Below are positions 14,684-27,194 of a stretch of DNA of 64,000 nucleotides, piece after piece. The DNA is from Rostratula benghalensis. Lineage: Eukaryota; Chordata; Aves; Charadriiformes; Rostratulidae. The notes beneath the pieces were generated by a model. It was given only the letters and a program-made list of their open reading frames with translations, was not told the origin of the DNA and searched no databases. The stretch covers positions 8,420,196 through 8,484,195 of the forward strand of contig VXAI01000013.1 in NCBI GenBank assembly GCA_013399305.1, in the 5' to 3' direction. Within the stretch, counting starts at the first letter, position 1. The number at the start of each line of letters is the position of its first letter. A program made the translations under genes and the position numbers.

Positions 14684-14929
14684 CAAACTAATCAGGATTT
14701 TCTACATCCAGCCTTGTTTTTATGTTGAAATCTTCCCGTTTCTTTGATTTGCTTAATAGTTAAGCATTCCTTCTACATAAACAACCAAGATATTTTCTTG
14801 TGCCAATCTGGGAACTCCAATCCATCCTGTTTGTTATAGGCAGCAGTGCTTCATGCTGCTTACTGCAGGGTCAACTTTAGATTTAGCACCTGAATGAACT
14901 ATTAAACTATCCCCTAGAAAACTGGAAGA

Positions 14930-15560
14930 GGGTCTAAATTTCTTCTTATTATTATGTTCCATCATTCTCTGGTTGTTACTGTTTTTTCTGTTTCACGGTT
15001 TGTGTAATTGCCTTATCTTAATTTTCCTTTCCATTTTTTAAGATCACTTAGCTTTCATTATAATGACAAATTCATCATTCTTTTCCTTCATAGTTTTATT
15101 CTACCTATTTTCTTGGTGAAGAGCTTTACTTTTGCTTTCAGGTATTCTGGCTAGGAATAGGATACCCAAAATACCTTTTAAGTGGAAACTGAACTTAATG
15201 TTCTTTCCATTGCTTAGTCTTCTGGCAGCTTTTTATAGAGCCCTAATTTTTTTTCTACTTACATTATCAGCTTAATCTAGCCAGTCAGTCTAACTTTTCT
15301 ATTTTTTCTTAGTCATAGTGTTTTCCTCTTTTGTAATTGTATTAAACCCAGTTCTTGTTTTGCACCTATTCATCCTGACTCAGTATTTTCTGTTCTTCCC
15401 ACTACTCTGAACATTGCCTCAAAGCTTTCCAGAAAACAGGAGGATAATGCCATCTGCAAATCTCAGGTGACATGAGTATTCACCACTGATACTGACGCTT
15501 AGTTTTTCATTCAAGGTTGACGGAGACCTTTGTGCCAGGAGAAAAGGGGGTTGGTGATAT
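14930..15560 (-). repeat. Degraded RTE-type LINE reverse transcriptase fragment (antisense)
   Basis: Read on the minus strand, the stretch near 15420-15510 gives ISGEYSCHLRFADG, which resembles the NGEYLSHLRFADD segment around the catalytic aspartates of RTE-clade reverse transcriptases. Further along the minus strand there are weaker resemblances to the downstream part of that protein, interrupted by stops. Boundaries are approximate and the frame is broken. An L1-like or other LINE origin is possible. Confidence 0.45.
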
Positions 15561-16066
15561 AATTGAAAAAGGACCTTTTCACTTTCCTTGTCAAATGTAA
15601 ATTTCTACTCAACTGCACTATAAATGTTTTTTAAGAGAGAAAGATCAGCAATAATGTAAAGTGTACCTTTGGAAGTGAAAAAGAAACTTTAGTAGTTGAC
15701 ATGAAAATCTTGCTTCAGAAATTAAAAATGTGGGTTGAAGGTACCTTGGCTACAGACTCAAGAACTAATGCTACAAGCTAAATTCTTCTACTGGAGATCC
15801 AGTTGTGGGGAGGTACAGCAGGAATTCTGCACTTCAAGTAACAGAATTTCATAATCTTTAGGGAGGGATACTCTTGCCTGTTACAGAGACCATCCTGACT
15901 GTAACAGTAAGCTAAGCACTTAAGCAGCTGTGGTCAAAGAAGGAGGGACAAGGCAAACAAACAGCTGAGAGACCAGCACAGCTACAATCTGAAGCCACGT
16001 TTACCTGTGCTGTCCTTCCTCTCAGAGTTCTGTAAGAAAGCCTTCTCCCTTCTGGCAAACATTTAT

Positions 16067-16183
16067 AGAATAGAATCATAGAATCATCTAGGTTGGACAG
16101 GATCTTTAAGGTCATTGAGACCAACCTTTAACATAATGCTGCCAAATCCACCACTAAACCATGTCCCTAAGCATATTTTAATT
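16067..16183 (-). repeat. CR1 LINE 3' fragment (antisense)
   Basis: It contains AGAATCATAGAATCATCTAG, then GGTCATTGAGACCAACC, then CCACTAAACCATGTCCCTAA, the usual order of an antisense CR1 3' end. Confidence 0.85.
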
Positions 16184-16284
16184 CAGTGGGACAGTCCTGA
16201 GGGCCACCAATGTAAGGATAAAATCTGGTCTTGGCTGACAAAAATAAGGGTGTTAACAAAATGTAACTGTTTTACATATCTCTG

Positions 16285-16336
16285 GCAGGGGGATTGGACC
16301 AGAGGATCTTTCAAGGTCTCTTCCAATACTTGATAT
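16285..16336 (+). repeat. CR1 LINE 3' tail (sense)
   Basis: The string GGGGGATTGGACCAGAGGAT followed by CTTTCAAGGTCTCTTCCAAT matches the CR1 3' terminal motif. It faces the antisense copy about 100 bases upstream. Confidence 0.7.
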
Positions 16337-18759
16337 GAACCCAAGTAAATCTCAGTAAATTGTGTTGTTAAACTACTTTGAAACAGTGCTGAACAAACTG
16401 GGACTGTGAACTGGATTGAGAATTACCCTAGTGTTTGATGTTGAAGAAAATTGGCTTATTCTAGACTATAATAATAAAGACTGCAGTGGGAAGAGTTCTT
16501 TGGATTTGTGGTCTTTTGAATGGCAATGGTGATGACAGATAGACAAAACAATTGAAAGAAACTGTTAACATGGCCATATTATCATGCTATTGATTTCTTT
16601 CAGCATCTATTCTTCAGTTAATAAGCATTTAAGATACAAATAGGAAGTCCCTTTCCTTAAAAGTGCTGTATCATTTCTTCTTTAACTGAATTTCCAGACA
16701 GAGTTAAGGAAATACCCTTATGAACCACTTCTCTTTTTTCTCCCTTGAATTAACTGTATATACACAAACAGTGACATACATTATTCATGGCCAGATTTGT
16801 ACTAGTTTTTTGTTGTTTGCCCTGCTGGTGTTCAGATTCCTGGGCTCTGGAGTGATACTGGTTTTTAGAGGTGATAGAAATGATCGAAATGCAGCTACTG
16901 CCAGTAGGTAACTATGCTGGCAAACCAATGTTTCTGAAAGCACTTCAACTGTGTGATGAAAATCAGGCTAATCGGTTCCTGCTTTATTTTGCATGTGTGA
17001 CAGAATCACAGCTCTATCTGCCATCTTCTTACGGCAGACCAAAGAGACTACTCTTTGCCTTCTTTCCATAACATAGCCTACTGTCTATGCTGATAAATGC
17101 TAATTAACTCACTTGATAATTAAATACATTTTTTAATACTAATAAACTCACTTACTAAATCTTAGTGTTAACATTCACAGCACACCACTTTGTTGCAGTA
17201 AAAACAGTGACATGTTTTCCTGATGAAAGTTTGGTGGCAACATACTGAAGACTCTTTAAAATACTGTTATTATTTATAAATACTGTTACTTTCAACTAAA
17301 AAACAAAATTTGGGGCAGAAAAATTTCATACAGATGCATAGCTATGCCAATAATTTTTCTAAGCAATTCTAACAACTTATTTGTAACTCGTACATTCCTT
17401 CCCACATTATAACTCTTGCATTTGAAAGACTTGCTCTGTACAATACAGCTTATAATTAATGCTCTTAATAATGACTTACCAGTAGTAATCTTTAATTCCA
17501 TATTCACAGACCTCTCATTTAAACTGAGTGAGAGTTTCTCTTGACTCCTCTCAGAAAACCCAATCATATTGTGTTAATTAACATGTTTTTATTTAGTGGA
17601 TATTGGCTGAAAACTGTTGAGTAGCTTGAGCTTACCCTAACTTCACTCCTCCAGCTCCTGTTCTGTAGTGTCTAATGCACAAGTGTTTGTTGTACACAAA
17701 TTGAAATGGAAATGCTGTGAAGTATCGTTCTAACACTGAAGGACGTGCATTTTTTTTCTCCTAGGCTGCCTTTTGAATCTATTTACAGTGTTTTTACAGC
17801 AGTTCTTGTTCTAGAGGTGTTTAAAGGCCGATTTCAGAATTTTAGTAATTATAAAAAGATCTGAAGTTTGATCTATTTCACATTAGAAATGGTATTAATA
17901 TTTTAATATTTTTTTGCCAATTGAGTTACCATTGAATGGAAGATGATGTGGACTAGGATTAGTTTAAATACATGTCAAAAGGCAAAGCTGCTTGCTCAAT
18001 TTGGTACTGAAAGTACCAACTATGCTATTTTTGTGAGATTTCTAGTCAGCTGTGGAGTATAGCAAAACATAAGTGTTTGGAGCCTTGCACTCTGTTCTCT
18101 GAATGAATTCTCAGCTTCCCTTCTCCTCTTCAGTAAATACTCATCAGTGTTAGGGTGAAAAGTATCTTTTCAGACTCAAACATAAAAAACTAGTTCAGAG
18201 AAGACTCCTCAAAATAAATTTCACAATTTAAAATAAAAATTTATATTCATTAAAATTTCTATTAATATTTTGGTGTTTTTTCGCTAAAAACTAGGCTTTT
18301 TTTGTTGAACTCTTATTTGTAAGAATAGTGGCAAAAAATAAATCTTATTAAATTATTTAAATGTGTCAAGGACTGCATATTTACTGCACTGTAAATGCAC
18401 TGTTACTACTCTCAGACCATAAGTGGAACTGCATTGCCAAAAGAATACACTGCTCTGTAGCTAGTGTTCAAGCACTGCAGGTAATGTTTGCTACCCCCAT
18501 GAACAGTGTGCCAACAGCATCCTGAAGCATGAACGTGGTCAGACTCATTGCCACTTGCAGCCATAAAACATTTGAAGACAAAATGGACCAGGAGGATTTA
18601 AAAAATGCTCTTAACAACTTATAGGAAATATTTTTTGTTACTCTTTTTTTTTTTTTTTTCCTCACATAGCTGTCCTTGATGTGCCGTTTCTGTTTTTGAT
18701 GGAAATGTCACCTACTGCTGTCAGCTAACCCAATCTGCTCCCCTTGTATGAAAGCACAC

Positions 18760-18812
18760 TTTGTGGCCAGATCCTAAACTGGCTCAAAATGATGTTGCTG
18801 CCTTGATTTCAC
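18760..18812. repeat. Possible ancient amniote hairpin-type repeat
   Basis: GTGGCCAGATCCTAAACTGG and the following bases resemble a dispersed amniote repeat that begins GGGCCAGATCCTCAGCTGG. The match is from memory and degraded. Confidence 0.3.
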
Positions 18813-19872
18813 AAAAATCGTGTTGTGAAGCTGAACCTAAGATGCCTACTTTGAAAGCTTCCCCCCTTGCCCTCTTTATCACTCTCAGACTGAGGAAAGC
18901 AATAGAAAGCACATTTCTTAGGCTGAAGCTGGTTTTGTCTGCGTCTTTACAGCCGCTATAACCCTTCTCAGGCTTAAAATAACTTGTCAAACAGATTAGC
19001 CTCCCTGATGTGACTACCTCACCAAACCACCTTGTGCCACCAGCTTTGTTTCCCCTGTTCTTGCAGTACGTGGGCTGGGGGGTTCACACCTTGGTACAGT
19101 TTGTTTTTAAAATGAGGGAGGTTAAAGAGGATTAGGAAATAATAAACTCAAAAAGGGGTTAGGAATAAACAGTGCTGTCATCTGGTGGTGAAGTCGTTAC
19201 CATTTTTAACAAAGTGATCGTACTTTTCAACCAATGGGTTTCACTTTCTTGGGGAAGTTGATGCAGTTCCTTTGACATACGGTCATGAATCTTTCACATT
19301 AGAAATAGGCAAAACCAGTGGTTTTATTCAAAATCACTAAAAGTTTTGAACTTTGTTTTTCAGGAAGAATAGTGTGTCAGCAGTAGGCTTGCTGTGTTCA
19401 GGTTTTGTCTGTTTCTTTTTTAGCTTGTGATGCCAAAGCATGGCAAAGTTATTGGAAAGCACATTGTAAATGTTATTATTTGTGTGCAAACATTACTTGC
19501 CCAAAGGAATGAAGAACTAAGGACAAAATGATGTACATTTCTCCTCCCTCCCCCCCAAAATATCATCATACTCAAATGTCAAAATACTGTTTTCTCCCCT
19601 TACAATTTTACTATCAGTACTTTTTTCCACATTATATTTGATGTCCATATCCATATATGACAGGAAAAGACAGTTTTTAGATCTAGCTTCTAGGATGGTT
19701 TTGCTCTCTGTAACTGAACAGGAGGGATACTACTGCCATCACTGCATCTCAAACATTATGGTGTCGGCACACCTGGGGAGCCAGAAAAGAATGTGTAGCA
19801 ATGAGAAACTTCTTATTTCATGTTCCCTCTTCACAGTTTTTAAGGCTGATTTCTCTCTGAGTTCTGTTAACT

Positions 19873-19909
19873 TTACGAGTGAGAAAATTAGTTACGAGTG
19901 AGAAAATTA
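19873..19909 (+). repeat. 19-base tandem duplication
   Basis: TTACGAGTGAGAAAATTAG is followed directly by a second copy that differs only in its last base. Confidence 0.92.
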
Positions 19910-22789
19910 TAGTTATCACATGAAAACAATTAGAATCAAAGAACAAATCAGTGTCTTTTGAAACTATTCAGGAACGTTCAGAGATGTTTCTTCTTTTGGT
20001 TCATTCATTTTGAAGCTTCTCATCTACACATAAAGGTAGTACACATATCTTCTGGTTCTCTACAACATGAGGCTTGTATTCCAGACTTTTCATACAGATA
20101 ACAAAATAGACTGTATGGATCTTCACAATCTACAGCCGTCTTTTGTCTTTCCTGAGTGCTTTCACGTGAAGTCAAATAGTTAAAAATGCTGGCATTAAAA
20201 TATAAAGGTTTACATCTGCAAGCATCTTCATTATTCTTGATTCCTGTGTTATATGAATCTTATATTTTGAGTAGATTTGGTTTTGATGCATGATATTTTT
20301 CAGAAATTTTCGACTCTCTGGGTATAATACACCATTCTAGTTATGGATTTCCCACGCAACTATAACTGTAATTTTTATGGTTTTGTGTTAGTTGTTGCAG
20401 TTGACCGATGGACTTTTAATACTGCTGTTTTGTTTCTTCCACAAGGACTAAACAAACTGCACTGGTGGAAGTTCATTAGCACACAATTTTTAACTAAAAC
20501 CCAGATAATTGTACTTTCTATATTCAGAACTGTTTTTCCTTGAATATGAGTGTGATATCCTCTTCTCCATTTAATAGTGTGTTATTCACTGACCTAATTT
20601 GAATGACTTCTGAAGACAGAGACAAGTAGTTAAGTAAAAGTATCGGGACTTTGCTCTTTAAAAATAGCTAGCCACATAAAAATTTTCTTTCCATTCTTCA
20701 AATGCGAGTCATATTCTCTGTCCTTTAATAACACCAACAATAAAGAGGAACTGGAACAGTAAAGATTTATTATATTCACAGATCCCATGAATCAATGAGA
20801 GCATGGACAAGGTCACTGTGTAGAGTCGAAGTGAGGATATTAGCCAGGGTTTCATAATTTGATTGTCGTCCACTGTTACACTTGTGTGGCCCATTAACTG
20901 TAGTGGTTGGTTTTATTCACAGTTTAGATTTTCAGCTTAAATTCTAACTTAAATCAAAGGGATAGTTTTGTAAAAATACTTCCTGTAGTTTGCTTTGCTT
21001 AACTTTATAGGCTGTTTTTACAGTACAATGTTAAAAACTTGAGTCTTTTCTGCCAGTGAAGACCACAAAGTCATCGAGGCTCATTGTTATTTTAAAGCAT
21101 GACAAGCTGACCTCAAGACCTTAGGGATCCTTTCTTCAGAAGTCAAGCTGGTGATGGATAAGGAGCCATCAGAGCTGTGTGTATCTTAACTGCAGGAGTT
21201 CAATTAAGAAGCCAAGAGTGTCTCGGGTATACTGGCGCAAATGGAAGTGCTTGCTTTGATAACGTCTCTGTAGCTGCTTAGTGCAGGTAGTTGGCTTCCC
21301 CCAACTCATTTCTGATTGCACAAGGAGGTTAGCACAGAGGAATACCTGAAAGGACTGAGCTCCATCAATGCTCAGCAAGTGCTAGAGAATACCACAATGG
21401 GGAAATGCTATAAAAATGCCTGCGTTTGCTCAGGGATTTGACAGGAAATGGCTAGCCACAAGATCCAGCCTCTAATAGCCACAGCCTTGAGAGCTCTGCT
21501 GCCTTTCTCTCCTTGAGAAAAACCCTGCCTACACTGTGCAGAGAAAGCTTCTGGACCCAGCACTGGTTTCCTCAAATTCAGTTCTTTTGCTCCCACATTC
21601 CTCTTGCTTTCATAACCATTGCCAATGTGATGGAGAATTTCCTATTGCTCCCATCCTACCCCACATTTATAATTATCAGCTATTTTTAGTCATTGAAATA
21701 CCAAAATACAGAAGCAGTAGTCATTGTTGAAGACATGGCCTTTGTCAAAGAACTTTAAAATGTTTCTTCTTTAGTATCTTCACCCTTGAAAGAACATTCA
21801 CAAATTCCTGATTAATATGATGTCAAAGGTTAAATAAGATGAAAAATAGTGCATTAGAGTCACATGAGATTTTTTTCTTAACTTGAAAGCTACTGTAAGG
21901 CATCAACTAAACACAGCTGTGAGTTGCCAGACTGCATGTCTTTTGCTTTGTGTTCTCTCTTCATGCATATTAATGGGAAGGTCTCATCTAGTCAGATCAA
22001 AGTTCCAATAAGAAAAATATACACATTTAAAAATTAATTACTGTGTTTAGCTTAAGTTATTAATTGACATAATCACACATGCTTTTATAAACTAAACATA
22101 AAAGTGAACAGATACATTATTTGGTGATAGTTTTTAAGATAGAACAGAAGTGCATAATTGCTAAGTTAAATTGAAATTTAATTTTATTATGAAATAATTT
22201 CACAAATATGCTTTTCTCAAAAAGTTTAATAAGAAGAGTAGGACAAACAAACAACTGATGTTCATTTGTAATAGAAGTTAAAAAGGATTATTTAATCACT
22301 AAAAATGTTTTTCTTCCTGACCCTCAAAAATCATTTGAAATTCCTCAGAAACATAACTGAAAAAGTCTGTATTCTGACTGTGTTTCTTATCTTAAAATGG
22401 AATTAGACTTTTTGGGTACTTACAGTACATTTTAATAATTTAAAAGTTCTTAATTAGATGCTTATTTTCTGGTACAGTGGCTGAAAAGAACATGGATCCC
22501 CATAACTCAAACAGTTTCAGAGAGGTGTGTTCAGGACTAATGATAAATTATGTGAACCCATCAGGGTGACAAATTTTACTTCAAAAAATATTAAAAACAC
22601 TGGAACAAATTAACATCCAGAATAAATGACAAACTGTAATGAAGTCTACTGAGCTCTGTCTAGTACACTATGACCATATTTAAGCAGACTATTTTGTAGC
22701 AGACATTTAAACAAATTCAGAGTGAATTTTCACCAAAGTTGCTAATATAATAGCTATTTCTCAGATCCAAAACCCCATAGCATTTAAAC

Positions 22790-24060
22790 ACAGAAAAAGT
22801 TATTAGACCACTCCTCCTAATTCCTCTAAAATCACAGGCTTTTGTATTCCTTTCAGTTATTATCCTAATACTCGGCTTTGAGTCCAAGAATGTGTTTGAT
22901 AAAAGTGTATCTTGGATTTGGCTAGTGCATCTCTTCCAGAAAGTCATCAACCTTTAGTTTGAAGGAAACAGCAGTTACAGCATTTCCTTTTGAGTATTTC
23001 ACTGTTTACTCACATAATTTCCAATACGAGCTTGCCTAACATCAGCTTGTGGCCAGTGGCTCCTGTCATGCTTTCTGTGCTAGCTGAAAGGCTCTGTCGT
23101 ATTCAGCATCTCCCACAAATCTCATGATTTTCAATTTGACAATAAGAACATAGCTGAGTTTCTTTAAACTTTCATTGCAACACCCTTTTTCGTGGTCTTC
23201 AGTTACTTCCATAGTTCTTTTCTGCATCCTTTCAATTTTTTCAACAGTGTTTTAGAAATGTTCAGGATAGAAATATTTTTAGAATTCCATTATTTATCTC
23301 TCCTGAGCCATAAATAAAAGCAGAGTAAAGCCAGACTCCTATTCACTACTTCTTTTATGCCGTTTCCCCTTTCTTGCTATAACATCACCTGGACACTCCT
23401 GCTGAGTCGCTGGATTGTTATCACCCCAAATTCTTTAGAGACTCATTGCTTCCATTTTTTTCCATTGTTGCGTCCTGTATTTCTTTTTCCAACATATGCA
23501 GATGTGTATTTGCCTGACTGGGAACATATTTTCTTTAAATGAGATAGCCGCTTTAACAAAATCAGTTTTATTTTTCATTTATCCCAAATCACTGTTGAGT
23601 AGTACAAGACTGAAGAGCCCCTCTTTCTGATGCTGAGCCTTTGTGGATTACTTTCTTATGCGTGTCTGTTACCCAATTCTTAATCCAGTTAAAACACGCT
23701 TTATTGATATTGTGTAGTGCTATGTTTTTAATTAGAATATTGAATGATACTAAGTCAAAAGGCACACAAAAGTTGAAGTGTATTATACCTACATCGTTAC
23801 CTTTGGCAACCTAACTTGAAATCTCATCAAAGAACAGAAGTAGATTTGTTTGACAAGGCTTATTTTGCACAGAACTATGTTGACTAGCATTAATTATATT
23901 CCTACCCTTTAATAATTTATTAATTGAATCTCTTTCCAGTTTTCCTATTATTTCTCCCAGGACTGATGTTGAGCTAAGCAGCCTGGGAGTACAGGTATCA
24001 CCTGCTTGCCCTTAGTGGAATACCAATGTGAGATGCAGCACTGCTACTTACTGCAATAGT
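22790..24060 (-). repeat. Ancient CR1-clade LINE, reverse transcriptase to 3' region (antisense)
   Basis: Read on the minus strand, 23830-23975 gives a CR1-type reverse transcriptase segment, including RDSINKLLKGRNIINASQH and CQTNLLLFFDEIS. It is related to the family pattern of an SINKEL segment followed by an SQHGF motif and NLI.FFD. The order continues towards the element's 3' side down to about 22.8 kb. Stops and frame breaks are present, so it is a dead copy. It is much more diverged than the chicken-type CR1 pieces elsewhere in the window. Ends are approximate. Confidence 0.75.
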
Positions 24061-24918
24061 ATTGACATTGTTCCATGCCTCCTTTACCTCCCCTAAATAT
24101 GCCCTCTTTCTTACTTTGGCCATGCTAGGTATTCTTTTACTAAGGGGAAAAGAAAAATCTCACCAGCAAATGTGGAAATCCAATAGTTTATGTAAACAAA
24201 CTACTGAAGGCCTGGTTATGCCATTATGCAATACATTAGAAATGAAAGTAAAATTAGGGTGAATGTGGGAAAAGATGTTACGCAACTGTGCCACAGTTTT
24301 ACAACATGAAGATGTTCACTCAAATTAGAAAGAGCAATTGAAGAAGTTTAAATATGCAACTGTAATTCTGAAAGGCTGTTATGTTCTTGTTCTCAGAACT
24401 AGCTTGTCAGGGAAACATAAAATAGAAATAGGTACAGTCAGTTACATGTGCATTGGGATCTTTTCTGTATTACAAAATCCACCTCAAAGCATTCATTTCT
24501 GTTCTAGCTTCATTCTGGTGGAATTATAATATTGGAGTTTGATGTTTCTGGTTCTGAATAGGCTTTAATTCCACTATGTTTAATAAAACCAGGTAACAGA
24601 TAGAAGTAGTGCAAAGGAGGGAGGAGACAATTTGTGTCAGAGGCAAGGACCCAGGTTCCAGAGCTCCATCAGCTTCTGGGTGCTCTACTCTGAAAACCAT
24701 CTCAGGGATTTTCCTTTCAAGCTGCTCTGCTTTAAACAAATAATTGACTCAGAGGAAAAAAAAAACAAGAAGAAAATCCTGTACTCAGACTTTTGTGGCA
24801 GCCAAGGGTGTGTCAGTGTCAACATGGCAGATTGGTCCAAAGAAGCTTTAATGATTTTATGTATGGAAGGACTCCTAGACTAGAGAAATTCAAAATTTAG
24901 AGACCCTCACCTCAAAAT

Positions 24919-24960
24919 TTCACATAGTCTCTGGCAAAATATTCTCACAGACTATGTGAA
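24919..24960. repeat. Perfect 12-base inverted repeat
   Basis: TTCACATAGTCT at 24919-24930 is the exact reverse complement of AGACTATGTGAA at 24949-24960, with an 18-base loop. Confidence 0.9.
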
Positions 24961-25359
24961 CTCCTCAAAAGATGAAGAACTGGAAAATTAGTCTCCCAAC
25001 ACTGCTGGAGGATACCATACTGGGATTATTAGGCAAAATAAGGACGCTTCTACTCTGAGAAATATTTTTTTTCCAATTTTCTGTGGAAAGACCTTATCTG
25101 TTGGATCTAAGACATGCACATTGTAAAGGTCCATAAACATCTAAGTGCATGTCAATCTGAGCTGTTTTACCTGTAGGATTACTTGTGTGTGGGAGTGATC
25201 TTTCGCTTTGTTTGCTCTTTGTATATATTTCACCGAACCCCTAATCTGATACCATTTCCCCCTCAATTTAATAACAATTATCCAGAGTTTCAACATTTAG
25301 GCTACCAGTTAAAAATTCCCTAGCAATTTCTAGTTTTCTTTTGCTTCCTCAGCTGCTCA

Positions 25360-25485
25360 GGGCCTTGTCCAGTCAAGTTCAGAAAATCTCCACATATGGA
25401 GATTCCACAACCTCTCTGGGTGACCTATGCCAGTGCTTAGCTTTTTACACCATTGGAAAGAGGCTCAAAATCAAGTCACTGCTTA
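25360..25485 (-). repeat. CR1 LINE fragment (antisense)
   Basis: GAAAATCTCCACATATGGAG then ATTCCACAACCTCTCTGGGT then CCAGTGCTTAG matches the antisense CR1 3' region, where the usual form is GATGGAGACTCCACAACCTC. Confidence 0.8.
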
Positions 25486-27127
25486 ATGTTTGTAATTATG
25501 GAAATAGTTAAAGAGTTTACATCATCTAAAACCTTCAGAAAACCTAAACTGAAACTTAGCTTCATGCTATTGATATAATAGAAGTCATCCAGCATCCCAG
25601 TAGAGAATAAACCAATCAGACTTGGTATTTGACACTGGACTATCTGGTTTCATGAAATTATTAAGTTTTGAGTTTCTGCTCCTATTTCACACATGTTGCA
25701 TGGGCAGTTTTAACAATAATTTTTTAATTTTGAGAGCTTGACTTGCAATCTTAGAACATCTTTGGCATTGCATGAGGTTTTTTCCCCATTTATTACACAC
25801 CAGCAGTATGTTTATAAAAATAAGATTCCTTCTCCGCATTGTCTTTACATAGTACTTTGACTTTCAAAAGTGCTTTAATTCTTATTATTAGTACTAACTT
25901 CTAAAACTTATTTAGACATATAAAGAAGTTCAGATATTGCAATTTTAGGTACTTTTTGGAAATCAGGGCACAGATCCCTTTTTAACCTCTATGGTTCTGC
26001 TTTGTAATAACGACAACTGGCGCAGTAAAGGGGATTAAGAGGTTTGCAAAACTGTTACAACAGATCCCATCAATGAAGCTTTAACATCTTTCCTGTTTGG
26101 GAAGTTCAGGACAGTATTGACACAATATAAACACTGAAAGAATATTAAAAAAACCCAAACCAAACCACTCCTGGTGATAAACTCAATTTGCTCCTTAGTC
26201 AGAAGTTAGCTGATTGTCTTTCACAGATCATCCCCCACCCCAGTGGGATGGTCCTGAGGTGGTTCACTATGATATGGGGCTGTACAGATATTTCAGTCTG
26301 CCACTGGCATTCTGAAGTGCAGAGAAAGCAAAAAGCAAACCATTGATTTTTCAGCAATCTTCTTCTGGTAGAACCCAATTTCTTATTAAAATTCGTTATT
26401 TAAATCAAACTAAAACAAGGTAGTATAGTGTTTGGACACTGTAAATTTCTTGTTTCCCATTTATTTGAAGATACTTGATAGTCTGGATTTCATGCTTCAA
26501 GTAGTCCTGTAGAATTTCTAAGACAAAACTCATTGCTCATTATGGAGTGATCATCACCTTCATTTAATAGAATAAACTACCTGGGCTGAAATGAAGTGGA
26601 TGCATATATAGCCTGTGTGTTAATCCCACTCCCATTTATGCCATGCAAAGAAACTCTTCCTTCAGAGCTGTTGATTACAGTGCTCTGCATTCCCAGAAGG
26701 AAATCTCCATCAGATTAGGCAATGCAAAGGTGCAAAAGGTAGAAATGCAAAGTGTCTGTGGGTGCTTCTGAAAAATGCAGCAGAAAAAAAGGGCACATCC
26801 AAGCTCTGGTCATTCAATGGGACATATGTTCTTGCTCTCAGTACATTGCATTTTACCTAAAATCTCCTGTTAAACTGTCATGTTGTAGGTTTCATGTTTG
26901 AATTCTAATTTAAGAAATTGCTTGTGTCTGACTTTCAATATGAGCTTAGGTCTTATTGAAGCTGAAGGAGTAAGTAGATGCATAAGAATCCCAGTGACTT
27001 GGGACATTTTTACATGTATCCTTACACATGATAAAGAAGAGCTTAAATTAACAGCGCATTATACACTATCTAAAACTAACACAAAGATCTCTACTAAGTC
27101 TCACAACAGATCTCAAAGATCTGTTTT

Positions 27128-27194
27128 TGTCAGAGTTAGGTTGATGATCTTAAACATTCCTTCCAACCTAGACAAATCTATGATTCTGTGATCT
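27128..27194 (+). repeat. CR1 LINE 3' tail (sense)
   Basis: GTTGATGATCTTAAACATTC then CTTCCAACCTAGACAAATCT and ATGATTCTGTGAT is a CR1 3' terminus, including the short terminal repeat-like tail. Confidence 0.8.

Larger units (their letters stand above)
6761..14929. other. Non-coding stretch with small repeats
   Basis: No gene was recognised here. It contains a TA-rich repeat at 7211-7285, a CR1 tail at 7324-7395, a 24-base T run at 9258-9281, a TAG trinucleotide repeat at 12319-12345 and a short tandem duplication at 14660-14683. The remainder looks like ordinary AT-rich intronic or intergenic DNA. Confidence 0.5.
15561..22789. other. Non-coding stretch with CR1 tails and small repeats
   Basis: No gene was recognised. 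It contains two CR1 tail fragments near 16.1-16.3 kb, a 16-base T run at 18644-18659, a possible old hairpin-type repeat near 18.76 kb and a 19-base tandem duplication at 19873-19909. Confidence 0.5.
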
